Shown one piece after another: positions 1-12,294 of a DNA stretch of 64,000 nucleotides. The stretch is from Aculops lycopersici. Taxonomy: Eukaryota > Arthropoda > Arachnida > Trombidiformes > Eriophyidae. Position 1 is the first letter of the stretch; each line of letters starts with the position of its first letter. The notes under the pieces were generated by a model. It was not told the DNA's origin. It did not search any database and worked only from the letters and a program-made list of their open reading frames with translations. The stretch spans positions 985,870 to 1,049,869 of the forward strand of contig WNKI01000001.1 in the NCBI GenBank assembly GCA_015350385.1, written 5' to 3'. Both the position numbers and the translations under genes were made by a program.

Positions 1-36
1 AGAGAGAGAGAGNAGANGAGNGAGAGAGAGAGAGAC
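1..36. repeat. (AG)n microsatellite with ambiguous bases
   Basis: A run of AG dinucleotides holds three isolated N bases. The uncertain calls suggest the contig edge or a poorly resolved tandem repeat, so the true repeat length is unknown. Confidence 0.95.
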
Positions 37-758
37 GAGTTTTGTTTCACTGGTTGCAAAATGAAATTTTTGTGCCAATAAAATTTGGGTGGTCAGTTTA
101 CCTGCTCGCCAATATCGTCGACAACAATCAGCAAATCGTATCGCTGATCTAATCGCATTGTCGCCATCCTGTTGTCGCAGTAATGATCTTCGAGGAGTCT
201 CCTGTTGCAAAATTCTTATAGTTTAATCGCCTTCAAGCGCCACAAAAAGCCCCAGGAGCAATGGCGCAGTTGGTGGCCCAACAGTGAAAGAGAAAATATG
301 AAGCGCTAACAGGAAGTCGAGTGCTCCACTATTGACACTCACCTGAGGTCATCGCTAATGCCGAGTGCCATTATAAATTATTATTCCAGTTTATTCTTCT
401 CCAATTCATCAAAATCCTTGTTCCAGTTGCTTGCTCTCGCTTTCGTGTGATCGATTGTGTGGCGAAATGATAATGATGATGATGACTATTATTACTGAGG
501 TGGCGCAGCTAACAATGGTAAAAATCGACTGAACAGAAACAGAGTGACACATACAAACAGAGAGCCACAAGTGTTGCTTTTCTCGTGAACATATCGATGC
601 CGCTGTTGCCTATGGCTTGAATGAAGGTTACCTGTTGAGTTGGTGCACAGCAAATTAGTTGCTTTATTTGCCGCCTTTCTTCGGACTCCGCTCGTCGGGC
701 GTCATATTGTTCTGCTGCTTCTATTCCAAGTTCGATCACAACGAGCGGCGCGACTTCT

Positions 759-804
759 TCTTCTTTTGCTTCTGCTTCTGCTTCTGCTTCTGCTTCTGCT
801 TCTC
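759..804 (+). repeat. TTC and CTTCTG tandem repeat
   Basis: Short TTC repeats run into about six near-perfect CTTCTG hexamer units. The repeat opens long leucine- or phenylalanine-rich frames that are not genes. Confidence 0.9.
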
Positions 805-1616
805 AATAGGGAAACTTGCCACCGCTAAAAGCAGTCAGCAATTGTAATACCACAACAACAAGAGAAAAAACTAATCATCGTCGACTAGATCGTGTGGATA
901 AAACTGGAAACCGCAAGCCACAGACAGAAGAGAGCAGAAGTCACTTGATCACTGGCGGCAATTGAAATTCGATTTGAATACAAGTTCTTCTTTTGAACCA
1001 ATAGTAACAACAATGAACTAGACTAAGCATCGAACAGCAACAGTAACAACAGGACTAGGGATGGAAAGAAATGAAGAAAAAACAAATTGACTTCTTCTCT
1101 TTTCAAATAGGATATTAATCATGCGCGTGCACTACTCAACTTAACTCAGGTGAAGTGGTACTAGTTTCAGTTGGTTGGTTAAATGTGTGTTACCTGTAGC
1201 TTTGCGATTACAGTATGTAATGTTATGGTTTGAGTTGTAGTTGTAGTTGTTCTGTGGCTGCGCTCGTTTGGCAACCTTCAAAACATGAGAGTGGCGAAAG
1301 AGATTGTTGAAATGAGTACAAAATACAGGTAATATTAGTGACGGCATCATACGGCGCCATCGCATCACAAGGCGACCTTTAGCCGCCGAGCATTAGAGGG
1401 ACCAGAGGGACCCGCGGAACCAGATTGATGGCCCCGCGGTCGTCTATTACAAATTTTGCAATCAGGTGAACCAGGCTGCCGGCCAACGATTATTAGCGTG
1501 GCAAGTGTTCCACTGGACGCACTGGAATCAGATTTAAATTTGCGTCGCCAACCAGGTAACTGCTACCTGTTGCGCTGCACACGACTTCAATTTGCGCGCC
1601 GCCGCATCAATATCAC

Positions 1617-1640
1617 ACAGACAGACAGACAGACAGACGG
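1617..1640 (+). repeat. (CAGA)n tetranucleotide repeat
   Basis: About five CAGA units followed by degenerate GACGG/GACCG units. Confidence 0.85.
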
Positions 1641-1871
1641 GCCGACGGACGGTGAGACGGACCGACGCACGCAAAGTTGGTAGGCCACAAAATTAATGCT
1701 GCCTCTGATGTTGCGTCGATTTTGTTTTCCTTTTGCCTGCTTGCTCTTGACTCGAATTGGCCGCACAGTTTAGCCAAAGCTACCAGCTAACAACAACTAC
1801 AAGGTAGCAACAAGTGTTTTAGCGCCAATGTTAATGTTCCCTCGTCCTCCTACTCTAACCACCAGTTGCTG

Positions 1872-1872
1872 C

Positions 1873-1911
<39 letters not shown>

Positions 1912-1912
1912 T
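1872..1912 (+). repeat. (CCG)n trinucleotide repeat
   Basis: About a dozen CCG triplets flanked by CTG triplets. It generates spurious polyarginine frames. Confidence 0.95.
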
Positions 1913-2239
1913 GTTGTGATCGCTCGCCTCACCTGGAGATCATTTACCATTTGCGTGCGCTGCCACTTGTTGCTCCTCTCCTCGTTCTATTGCAAATCTA
2001 TTTCGACTGCTGCAAATTTGAGTCCAACTCCAAGTCCGAATCAAAACAAAGAGACTGGAACCAACTCTCTGGCTCCCCTCTTCCCCCACTCCTGAGGCTA
2101 AAAAGCTACATTTACACGATCTAAAATTTGTAACTTTCGTAATCTCCAATCTAAACTCAGCTGCTGCGCCCAAACCGATCGGCGACGCTCGCGACCAAGC
2201 GATTGCACAAAAAACACACAACTGATCAGTTGCATTGTA

Positions 2240-2266
2240 TCACCATCATCATCATCATCATCATCT
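2240..2266 (+). repeat. (ATC)n trinucleotide repeat
   Basis: Eight to nine ATC units. Confidence 0.9.
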
Positions 2267-3952
2267 CAACCGCCACTTGTACCTGTTCCCCGCGATTCGA
2301 GATCTGTATTGTCCATTGTTGTTGCTGCGTCTATTGCTTGCTGATTCGGACCTGTATTGTTGTCCCGGGTGCCCGCGACACGCCCACCTCTTGCGCAATC
2401 GCTCGTCAGCTAGATTAGCTTGCGATCGAATTGGCAAGATCAAGCAATCGATTGGTTCTCTGATTCTTCAAACTGTTTTAAAGTAGCAATGTGAGCGGTC
2501 TAATTGGAAAAGTGTGCCAGCAGCTGCAGTCGTGCGCCTCGCCAACACCACGCCAGGCAATCGTAGGTTGTGTTTGTTTTGTTTCATTTTCATCGGTTAG
2601 CAGCCAATGAGGCAACGGCAGCATCAATAGCACTATTAGCGGCACTGGAATTCCGCGAGATTTGGATCATGATTAGAACGAGCGAGGATCGCAGTCGAAA
2701 CAGGGCGAGCGAGACGATCATCAAATCACCTGTTGAATCTCGAGAGAAAACCCGAGTTTTGTGTGTCTGAAGTTGTGGGCAATCGAAATGGTAGCCATCG
2801 AAATGGTTGAGATGATGATCTACTCGCAGATGCATCTGTATTTTGCGCTTGGCCAATGAACCAGCCACTTGTTGCGCCACTGCAACTGATGCTCAACCTC
2901 CAGGCTCCCGTTACAGATACAGCTGCCACTGCTTCTGTTGCGGCCATCAGGTATCTCAATCTCGTTGCCAGTTTCGATTGGAAGAGACTCTTTTTGTGTA
3001 TTTGATTTCTCAAAACGAATGGCGATCAAAATTGGTGGCCAAAACTAAGGCTAAAACCAATGACGACGACGACGACGACGAAATACTACGACGACCACCG
3101 GCTCAATCCATCTTAATCCTCCCCGGACTCGAGCGCGAGTCTACCAATTTGAACATGATGAGCAGCAAGCCCAGTAGCTCTCACTTGGAGCGACTCGATC
3201 TGCGGAAGCGACGCTAGCGGCAGCACCAATTGGGGATTATGGGCTACCGTGGCTGTTGTTTTCTTGGTTGCTGTTGCTGCTGCTGCTGCTATATTTTGCC
3301 GGCAGATCCACTAGCCTCTTTTGAACCAAGCAAACGAAGAGGAGTAGCAATGCGATAAGTGTGGCCATTGTGCTCTATGTAGCACACGATGGCCGCCGGC
3401 AGTCGAGCAGATAAACGAACAGGTAGCTGGCTAGCCAAGATCTCGCCAGCTTCCTAGGTTCTGGTGGTGGTTGTTTGATGGATCGACTGCGACCAAAGAG
3501 ACAGACAAGCAGCTCTCTATGGTAATGGTTGTGGCGAAGCCTCGAGGTAGGTGTGCACTATATTCCTCTCAATAGTATGTCCAATGGTAGCGCTCGTCGG
3601 AAACTTAAACATTCGCGCTGATTGACGCGCTAGTTGCTACTCTTTTCTTCGATTGCCAGTGAGTTAGTGCGAGAAAGAAAGAGGCGAGCCTTCTATTGCA
3701 ACAACCTTCTTCCTTCTTAGACAACAATCGACTCGAGTCGTCGTTTTGTTTCGTCCCGATCGACGACTGCTGCTCAGCTTACCTGAGTTGCAGTTTACCT
3801 GTAGTCGAAGGAGAGGCCACTCCTTCAAGTTAAAATGGAATCACTATGGCCACTTGCCAGTTTGCCATAGTGAGCCGAAGGTAAGTATACCGAGGAGGCG
3901 CCGCCGCTGCCACTACCAATAGCGCGGCTACCAATGGAGCTGCTATGGTTCT

Positions 3953-3989
3953 GTTCTGTCGGTCGATCTACCAGACCGACCGACAGAAC
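3953..3989. repeat. 13-bp perfect inverted repeat
   Basis: The left arm GTTCTGTCGGTCG (3953-3965) and its exact reverse complement (3977-3989) flank an 11-nt spacer. It could form a hairpin or cruciform. No terminator or mobile-element context is visible. Confidence 0.9.
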
Positions 3990-5070
3990 GGGGCGGCCAA
4001 TTAACTTTTGCTCTCGATGGTCAGTGGCCAGGTAAACGACTAAAGACTGAACGGAAGCTGATGAATAACCGGCGCCGCACCGCTCACTATGGCCGTCGAC
4101 TTACTTTGATCCTGCGCTCGCAAGTTACTCACTTGCTCAGATTCTTTCGGGGGCTCCGATTCTCTCAGCCGAAGATCGGCGGCAGCTCCTCGAGGAGCCC
4201 GGGTAAGGCTGTGCGAGTTTTGAGCCTGTGAATGAATGGATGGAGCGCATTAATGAGCTCCACTCTGGCCTCTTTCTCTCACCGTGTCTCTCATTCTCTT
4301 GCTCAGTTTCCCTGGTCTCAGTCTTGGTGGACTTGAGTAGCAGCAATGGCCACTACAACATGTTGCAGCTGGATGGAAGGCAGGCAGGCAGGCACCGAAA
4401 AGGTAATAGTCACCGCGGAGCGTCAAGGTGAATGGCGGCGAGAATAGAGCGGAGTAAAAAGTCAGGTAAAGTGGCGAGTGCGCCGAATGAAACAAAAGAT
4501 GGAACGAATTGATTTGAATGGCGCCAGCCAGTCAATAGAAATCGAGGACTCAAAACACATCGACCATTTTAACGCTCTCTCAAGTGTCTTGTGGCTGGAG
4601 CTTGTGGCGTCAGCTGATTCAGCTTTACAACACAAAAGATGGGAGAAAAAGTCGAGTGGCAATCTAGTGGTGGAGCCAGTAAAGTATTGAATTGATTTTA
4701 CAATTGAATTCTACTCGCCGAGTCGAGTCGAGTTGAGAGTGGTGGTTGAGTTTTATGATTGAACTCGTTTATGAGAGTTGCCACTTGTGTGCAACTGCGG
4801 CTGCTTTTCCCTCTTCAATCTGCTACTCTGGCCAAAGGGAGAGATGAGCTAGAGTGGATTTGCAGCCGACTAGCCGCAGCGCTAGCTGCACCTCACCTGA
4901 GGTTAAGCGGCGAGATGAGGTGACGCCGCCTTGGCCATAAAACATGACACCAAATCGTTGGCCACTTGTTGGCGCAGCTCGTCGGTTTGAGGAAGAAGAA
5001 GCATGGAGTAGGGCGACGAGAATAAGCGATGAGCCGAGTGACAGCGATGACTGCAGCGGCACAAGCAGCA

Positions 5071-5270
5071 GCAACAGGTTGGCGCGCGTTAATTGGTGTT
5101 GCGCAACGCAGAACCTGTTGCTCTCTTACCTGACCGGCCAGCCAGGCGAGCGACGATCTGTGAGCGACGAGCGACAAGAGTGTGAGAGAATTCAATTTAC
5201 AAGTGAGCGAATGGCCATAAATAACCGAAAAGGCGAGCGAGCGAGGGTCGCCCACAACGAGCAACAGGTT
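5071..5270. promoter_or_regulatory. Cluster 2 of Snail/Scratch-type sites
   Basis: Three exact GCAACAGGT sites in 200 bp: 5071-5080, 5112-5121 (reverse) and 5261-5270. CCACTTGTTGG lies just upstream at 4962-4972, and TTACCTG at 5126-5132. Tight spacing of like sites is typical of an enhancer, but only consensus matching supports this. Confidence 0.5.
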
Positions 5271-7951
5271 GTGCTTTTTAGTCAGGTTATGTGAGCAAAG
5301 CAGGTAAATATAACTCAAGTGACTGCTCTCTTTGGCTTTATGTGTGTGAATTGCAAACTCAAAGACGAGTAAACCAAACTTTCGCCCAACACTCGAGCGA
5401 GTATCTCACTTTTTACCTGCCACTCACCTCGTCTCGATCTCACTCCAATCTCATCTCACTTTCAACGACTATCTGTTGTTCTTGTCTAGAAGTAACACAA
5501 CACAACAAAATGTAACTACAAGTTGATGAAACTTCGGAGCTACATGGCACTTGAACAAGATTGATGCGCTCCAATTGATGTCCAGAAAAGGAGCCCCCTC
5601 TTCTTTTTGAGGCCGAGCAATGAGCCAAAGAATCACGTGAGATTCTGGTTCACTTGCACGCCACTAGCTACTTCAAAACTGAAAGAAAAACTGTGGCCAG
5701 TTGAGGATTGGTGGCAGCCGAAAGAGGGAGCAGGTAAAGCACGAGACAAACTTTGGGGCTGGCGCCAAGATTTCAGTCAGTCGATTGGGCGTCACTTTCG
5801 CCGACTATCTGGTTCAAAAAAAAGAAAGAGAATAGCGATCATGGGAACCCTACTACTTTTCAATTTCGGGTGCAAAATAAAAGTAAGGTTCTGGTGTCAC
5901 TCTCATGGTCGTCGTCTGACTTTTATAGCCTCTTCTTTAGCCACCGAAATGAGTGTAGTCTATGGAACGGGAGACGAGCGAGTCACTCGTGACTCGCCCA
6001 CTTACTTACCTGGCCTCAGCTATTGGCGCCATGGCAAAAGTCGATCAGTCGCCCAGTCGGACGCCATCAAGTGGAACCGCCGCCGCCGCCAGTTTGAGTA
6101 TCAGCTCGTGACGCTCCAGGTGCGCGGAAGGCAATTGGCTCAGTTGATGCGACAACCAGATCACTGCACCGATTGGTCATCGGCCGGCGGAGTGGAGTGG
6201 AGTCTAGTCGAGAAGAGAGCAGCACTAGATAGTAATAACTATTATAAGAAAAATAATAATAATGATGATGACGACGATAATAACGCGCGCGCAGTCCACA
6301 TGACTTCATTTTTGCGTGCTCCTCAGGTGAGCGCTGCACAGAGGCGTCGCGATGACCATAGAGTTCGTTACCTGGGCGCTCTCATTGGCCACTCACAGCT
6401 CGAGGCGAAGCAACAGTTGGTTGGTAGTGGTGTGTATATCCGAGCTTGTGGCAATAAGTAAATTGCGATTCACGCCACCACCATTTCAATTGGAATGAAA
6501 TGAGCAGTTAAGTGCACGTTGTCAATACCTCTGGCCATTGGCAACAGTATGCAGCGGCTCCACGTATCGCACGCACTCAAGTGCGTGGTCGAGGTGAAAA
6601 TCTCACAGCTGGCCGATGGGACACTCATGCAGCGGGATGGAGTGGAAAAATTTGCACCAATTTGTGCGCGTTACAATGCAGTGATCCGAACGGAGCAAGC
6701 GCAGTAAATAGCTATATTAAAAGTCACTGTCACTTCAAATCTCAAACATGCGCGAGGAATAGGAAGGCGGAGCTTTGGATTGCTCTCGAGTTTAGTATGG
6801 TTCAGTTTGGACCCGTGAGAGACGACCACGACGACGAGCAATGAAAACTTCCGCCGTTAGTTTGGTTCAAAAGTCGAGATGTGAGTTGGAATTATTGATA
6901 ATCTACAATTAAATGCTGTGAACTGGATTAGTGCATGCTGGTTGTAGTTTTAAAAAGCGGAAGCGGGCGCTGTTCATTTCGAATACAATATAATTCGATA
7001 CAATCGACTGCCACGAGCGCAGCAATAGTCAAAGGCTTTTGCAGCGGATGCCGCCAGTCCATCGCTTTGGCTTCTCCCCCTGTCCATAGTCTTCCTTACC
7101 TTCTGCCCACCAGAAATCAGTCATTAACTTTCGTCTTACCTTACCGTTAGTCGACTCAACTTAACTCAACTCAGCTCATCAACTAAAGAGTCGGCTTGCT
7201 CCGTCTATCATTTGAAAACTAGAAGCTCTGTGCTACTCAAATAACCAGCCAGACACAATGATAATGGCCAGCGATTTGCATTCACGATTTGGAGACTTGG
7301 AAATAGAATTAGGGGGAAAAGAGCAAAGAAAAAACGAACGAGTTCTCCTCTTTTCTTCGAACCCAAATTACCCATAAACCTCTTTTAGTTTGTATGGTCA
7401 GCTGGACTCAAGAAAAGAGGCAATCGCTCATTTTAGCTCTGGTTTTCTCTCAGCGACACGCCCACCAGTTCGGCTCAATGCAAAACCGGAAGACTCAAAA
7501 CTCGTGCAGGTAAGGCGCCAGATTTTGTTGTTTTATGACAGCGTCACAAAACTTTCTGTTGTTTTTAACCAACCAACAGAAGGCAGGTGAGAGGATACAC
7601 TCCAAAGGGGGATGAGGTTCCGTTGGTTCTGTGTAATAAACCAGCGGCACCTGAAAGGAGCGTGATTAGAATCTGGTTCACTGGTCATCGTCGTCGTCGT
7701 TGTCTTGTTTATGTTTCTCTTTGAATCTCCTCCTTCCGGCCGCCAGGTAAACACAGGCAACTGGAATCTTCTTGGCAAAATTAGCATCCAGGCGAGAGAT
7801 TGACAGCTGAGACTGAACATAGACTGAAGCGATCGATGGACAACTAAGTGCAGTAAACTAGCACCGCCCACTCGTCGTTCCGAGGCAAATCTTGGATTGA
7901 GGTAGAAGTTACGGCCGCATCACCTTTGAGCGAGTGAGTGTCACTTTTGGA

Positions 7952-7997
7952 ATCACCTTAGTCTCGAGACCGACACCGAGACCGAGACTAAGGTGAT
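7952..7997. repeat. 15-bp perfect inverted repeat
   Basis: The left arm ATCACCTTAGTCTCG (7952-7966) is matched exactly by its reverse complement at 7983-7997, with a 16-nt spacer of GAC/GAG-rich sequence. Confidence 0.9.
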
Positions 7998-8400
7998 GCA
8001 ACATCCACACAATTGTACGGCGATTTGCATTTGTGTTTCTACCAAACACCTTTTTTCTATCTAAAATATAAACTGAAGGAATAAGAGCAAAAGGTGAAAA
8101 TCAGTTTCGTGCGCCAAGCGCTTTTTCGTATCTTTCTTCCTCCATTTGGCCAAGTTCTATGACTTCTAAACCTCAAATTTGGATTATGATCCGAATGCGA
8201 ATACGAATCCGAATCGAAATGACTGACTGACGTCTGGCTCGCGCCTCGCGAAGCGATAAAATTTTTCCACCTGGCATTGAACTTGAATGTCGATATTACT
8301 GCTACTGCGAATGCTGTTGTTTCTCCTAGACACGCGAATGGCACCTGTTGAGCTCTGGCAAGCGATCGCTTTGCTTACCTGTTCTACAGCTGCTGCCGCC

Positions 8401-9448
8401 GCAACAGGTAGTTCCAGTGGTTGGTTGGCTTTATATTGCGGTTGCTGCATTCGGTTGGCAAGCAAAGAGGAGTTCTCTTCTGGTACCTCAGCGTGCAATT
8501 TGCTCAAACATTCAATTCGAACTGTTGCGTTGCATCTGAATGTCGAGCAATTCAAACCTTGAATCTCTCGCGATGGAGCCAAATAAGCTCGAGATGTAAT
8601 ATGGCAAAGCTTTGGATTCTGGCAACTTTGGATATCGATCGCTTGCTTCATCGTCCGATCAATCAAATAAACTTTGATACGCCTACCAACCAGTGGACAG
8701 GTAATATAACAAAACTAAGCCAAAGAAAACTACTCATTTTGATATCGTTCGCCTGCCGAAAGCCACCACTTGTTGCGCACCTTCCACTTTTTGGCTCGTA
8801 AGCTACGATGATTATAATGATCATACGAAGGGCTACTGTGCAATTTGTTGCCCAGAGACTGAGAGTCCAGTACAACTTCTTTGCGTCCTTGTGAGGCAAC
8901 AAGCGGCGCTCGTGTGGCAGTCGCAAGTTTGCTGTTATTACGTAATTTTTGTTACAATTGCAGTTTTGTTTTGTCGCCAAACAGAATCTTTTTGGAGAAA
9001 TTCTGTTGGGTTCGCCGCTTTAAGTTGTCACTTTGTTTTTCTTTTTTGCAAAATACAATGCGAGCCTATAAGCGTCAATCCTGACGTTAGTCTCTGGAAA
9101 AACTTTGAGTGCTCAATCAATTTGGTTTATATAGCAGCAGGTGGTTGTGCCATGTTGTTAGAAACGAGCAGTATAGATCTGAACGACGACGTCAAGCATC
9201 GTGAGATATCAGTTTGTATTGTGTGAGAAGACAGGTAGGAAGATAACCTGTAGCTGTTCATGGTGAAACTCACGCTATTGTGCTCTGAATAGCTGGCAAA
9301 CACAGACAGGTGAAAAGAGCAGCCAGTCGAGGAAGTGAGTGTGGGCAGCCAAGTGCAACGATGATCAGTCGTCTGTATCGCACTTTCCGGCTTTGGTTGG
9401 TATGTAGGCCAACAGTTTTTTGTTGCCGCTCCAACTGCTACCTGTTGC
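8401..9448. promoter_or_regulatory. Cluster 3 of Snail/Scratch-type sites
   Basis: Exact GCAACARGT sites at 8401-8410, 8766-8776 and 9439-9448. Near-matches are CACCTGTTGA at 8342-8351 and AAACAAGTGG near 9506. CAGGTAA-type sites lie at 8375-8381 and 8698-8704. Confidence 0.45.
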
Positions 9449-10612
9449 TGTTGCAGCCACTGTCAGATTGTTAGCACATTAGCACACGCCACAATTACGA
9501 GCTGCAAACAAGTGGTCACACAATGCCCCTTGCAATAGCTGTAGTTGCGTAATCACCAAGCAGCCAAGTGAGCATCAACCACCTGCTGGATTCCGCGCAT
9601 AACTTTGCTCCTCGGCTTGCGGCTGGCTGCTTGTATGGCCGACTTATGCTATCTGTCTCATGCTCATCGCCAACTTAGCAGGCAAACCATAAGCAAACAG
9701 CGGCATGTTATTTATGCATCATCACGAGATGAAGTCTGATTTAGTTATCAATGGACTAGATTCCTTTGCGAAACCGTCTGGTTGCCGCTGGCCCATCGTC
9801 TCAATCTTTATCCCCCGCTTGACGGCAACAAGCTACAGCAACCCGATCGCATCTTAGCTGCTGGCCGACTGACGTTACGTAATCTCGCCGTTGCATCGTA
9901 GCCAGAGCCACCGAGCTACATGTAGCATACATGTGAGCATAAGCAGTAGTAGTCAGTGATAACTTGCGCATTTATCGGCGGCTGCGGTAGATTACACGGA
10001 AAAACGAAACAGAGGGAACTCGGTTTGATTTGGCATGAGAATTTCAGCAACTAAAGCTCACCTGTATGATCTAAGCAAGTGAGCTACTGGGCCTGTTGGC
10101 TACCGTTGATCGCATATGCTAATGCGCTTGGTAAATAGAGAGCAAGAGATTTGAATCGGTAGCAGCACATTACGTAAACCCTCTCTCGGGCTGCGAGTTA
10201 GTTGTTGCGTTTCTATTGCCTACATATTTGATCCGGCAACCAGAGTCTCAAGCTTCATATCAAAAGATCAAGTGGCGCACAAGACTTTCGGCTCTCTCAT
10301 TGGGATTATTTATTCACTTATAATGACTCACGATTACGTCGTCATCGTCATCGTCGTCGTCGCCGCCGCCGCCGCTGCCGTCATGCCAGTCGAGCTCGGG
10401 AGGGGATTTGATTTGAGTGTGAGCTAAATGGAGGCTCTCTTTCATCTGACTAAACTTGACTGGCAGGTCCAGTGGAAATATGCAAACTAATTCCATACGT
10501 TCGAGCCTCGAATTTCTGGCGACAATAATCACATAATCAACAGGCGAGTTTGCTTACCTGGCCGGCCAGCCAGCCAGTGCAATATTTCGCGGTCAGGTTA
10601 AGTGAGCGGCAG

Positions 10613-10765
10613 GTAGAAAAGGAGAGAGAGAGAGATGGTTCCAGATACGATGTCGCTCCTCTTTCCTTTGCATTGCAACCAGAAGCCTGCGAATCTAGTC
10701 GGGCAAAATTGAGTCGACTCGAGTTGACTTGACTTAAGGTGAGTTGAGTTGAGTTGAGTTGCCAC
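10613..10765. repeat. GA-rich and (GAGTT)n low-complexity stretch
   Basis: A short GAGAGAGA run near 10621 is followed at about 10720-10762 by degenerate then regular GAGTT pentamers. Similar TCGAG/TTGAG pentamers recur near 4715 and, in reverse orientation, near 7150. Confidence 0.7.
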
Positions 10766-11032
10766 GACAAGTAGGGGGAGCGGCCGCAAAGAGTCTGCCC
10801 GTTCCCTGTTGATTCAACATGCGATGTGAGCAACTAGTGGCTGGGAGTGCACTACTCTCTGGCCAAACTGCAACTCAATCTCAATGTATAAGTTTCAATT
10901 GCGAGCTTGTCCTTCGCTCTCTATGCGGTTTGCTCGTCAGCTTCTAGTTGAAAGTCGAGTATCGTCGTCATAGTTGCAGTAGTGGGAAGAAATTAGTCTA
11001 TGGATTATGGTTATAATAATTTGAATACACAG

Positions 11033-11125
11033 ACACTTGTTGCACTGGCTCTCTTCAGTGCAACGACTCACAGGCGCAACAGGTCTCTCCTAGAGCCGCC
11101 GGCGCCGCTGTCAGCTACCTGTTGC
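11033..11125. promoter_or_regulatory. Cluster 4 of Snail/Scratch-type sites
   Basis: Three exact sites within 93 bp: ACACTTGTTGC at 11033-11043, GCAACAGGTC at 11076-11085 and TACCTGTTGC at 11116-11125. Spacing is about 42 and 40 bp, roughly four helical turns, so all could lie on one DNA face. This is one of the densest groups in the desert. Confidence 0.5.
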
Positions 11126-12294
11126 TGCTTCTCTGGCCCTCTGTCGCGACTCCCTCTCCCTCTCGCTCTCTCTGTGTTGGTATCAATTCGTCCATCTCTC
11201 TGTCTATTCTCTGTGTTTGCATATCCTCTCGTTGGTGTGTGAGAAAAGTGAGCGCCACTTGGGATTTACCTCCGAGTTTTGGATCCAGCTTGTCCCCTTG
11301 GCGCTGCAACTGGCATTGAAGTTTGCTAAGCAAGTATGTCAACAAGTTTGAATGCAAACGAGGAGCTCGCATACAATATGAAACGCCGGCTACTAGTCAA
11401 TGGTGAATGTATCTCTCGCAATCCGGCTAGCATTTGGCCTCCAAGTGTCGGATTTGCCGCTGGTTGATTACTCAAAGGGCAACTCAACTTGCGGGTCGCT
11501 CACCTGAGCGCTCAGCCAGCAGCAAAGCCAACAACAACACCAACTACAACAACGACAACAGCAATCGCAACCGCAAAGCGCAGAGAGTCTAACCATTGAA
11601 CTCTCACACTAGACTGGCGAGTCGAGTTTACTTAGACACAACGATGATGGCGAGACTAACAAGATATACGTACAAAGTGGAAGAGTGTTTGAGTGTGTGA
11701 GGAGAAATTTGTCCATCCGTCTGCCTCGTTTGATCTGGTTTGGTCTAGTCAAGTGTGGCGCAGTCTATTCTGGTTGTCTATGAGATTGGTGTTGCATAGT
11801 GTGCAGGTGAGAGCTTATCATGAGAACTCGAGGTGTGTTTTTGTGTGAAAAGAAAGAAGGTTAGAGAAGGAGCGAGGGACATGCAAACTTTTTGAGAAGA
11901 GGGGCGATTCCGACGGTTGATCTTTGCTCTTTGAGATTTGTGAGCTACTTTTCTGAGAGTTTGTTTGCTAAAGTTGAAGCTGAAGCTGAAGTTAAAGTCG
12001 AGCGAGTAATGCAAATAGTCGATGAAAAGAAAGAGATTTGCATTCGCAATCGCAATCGCAATTGCATTTGCTAAACTGTTACTTGGAATTTACTCTACAC
12101 GCCTCATATTTTACAAATAAAATAAAACATAAGCAAAGCGCGTCTGGCAAGCTAGCCACTGGGCCGTCTGGCTGGCAAGGCGCCACCTGCAACTCGACTC
12201 AACTCCGTGCACAGCGAACGGGGAATCAATATTTCGCGCAGGTGGATGTTGCCGCATCAATTGGCACTTGGTTGATTGCAAGCAGCGCGCCAAT

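Larger units (their letters stand above)
1564..2875. promoter_or_regulatory. Cluster 1 of Snail/Scratch-type GCAACARGT sites
   Basis: Four exact sites: TACCTGTTGC at 1564-1573, GCAACAAGTG at 1807-1816, CCACTTGTTGC at 1963-1973 and CCACTTGTTGC at 2865-2875. Weaker relatives are a CCACTTG/ACCTGTT pair at 2273-2287 and CACCTGTTGA near 2727. Identification is by consensus only. Confidence 0.5.

Noticed and set aside
4893..5318. 141-codon minus-strand frame opposite a 116-codon plus-strand frame
   Set aside because: Mutually overlapping frames with no recognisable features, coinciding with motif cluster 2.
5607..6461. 284-codon open frame in the desert
   Set aside because: No domain or regular secondary-structure pattern. 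It runs through AT-rich triplets (Asn/Asp runs) and contains several of the E2-box/CAGGTAA motifs; it looks like chance plus repeats.
8184..8666. 160-codon minus-strand frame, with overlapping plus-strand frames at 8287-8801
   Set aside because: Multiple frames overlap on both strands, none resembles a protein, and the region is motif-rich non-coding DNA.
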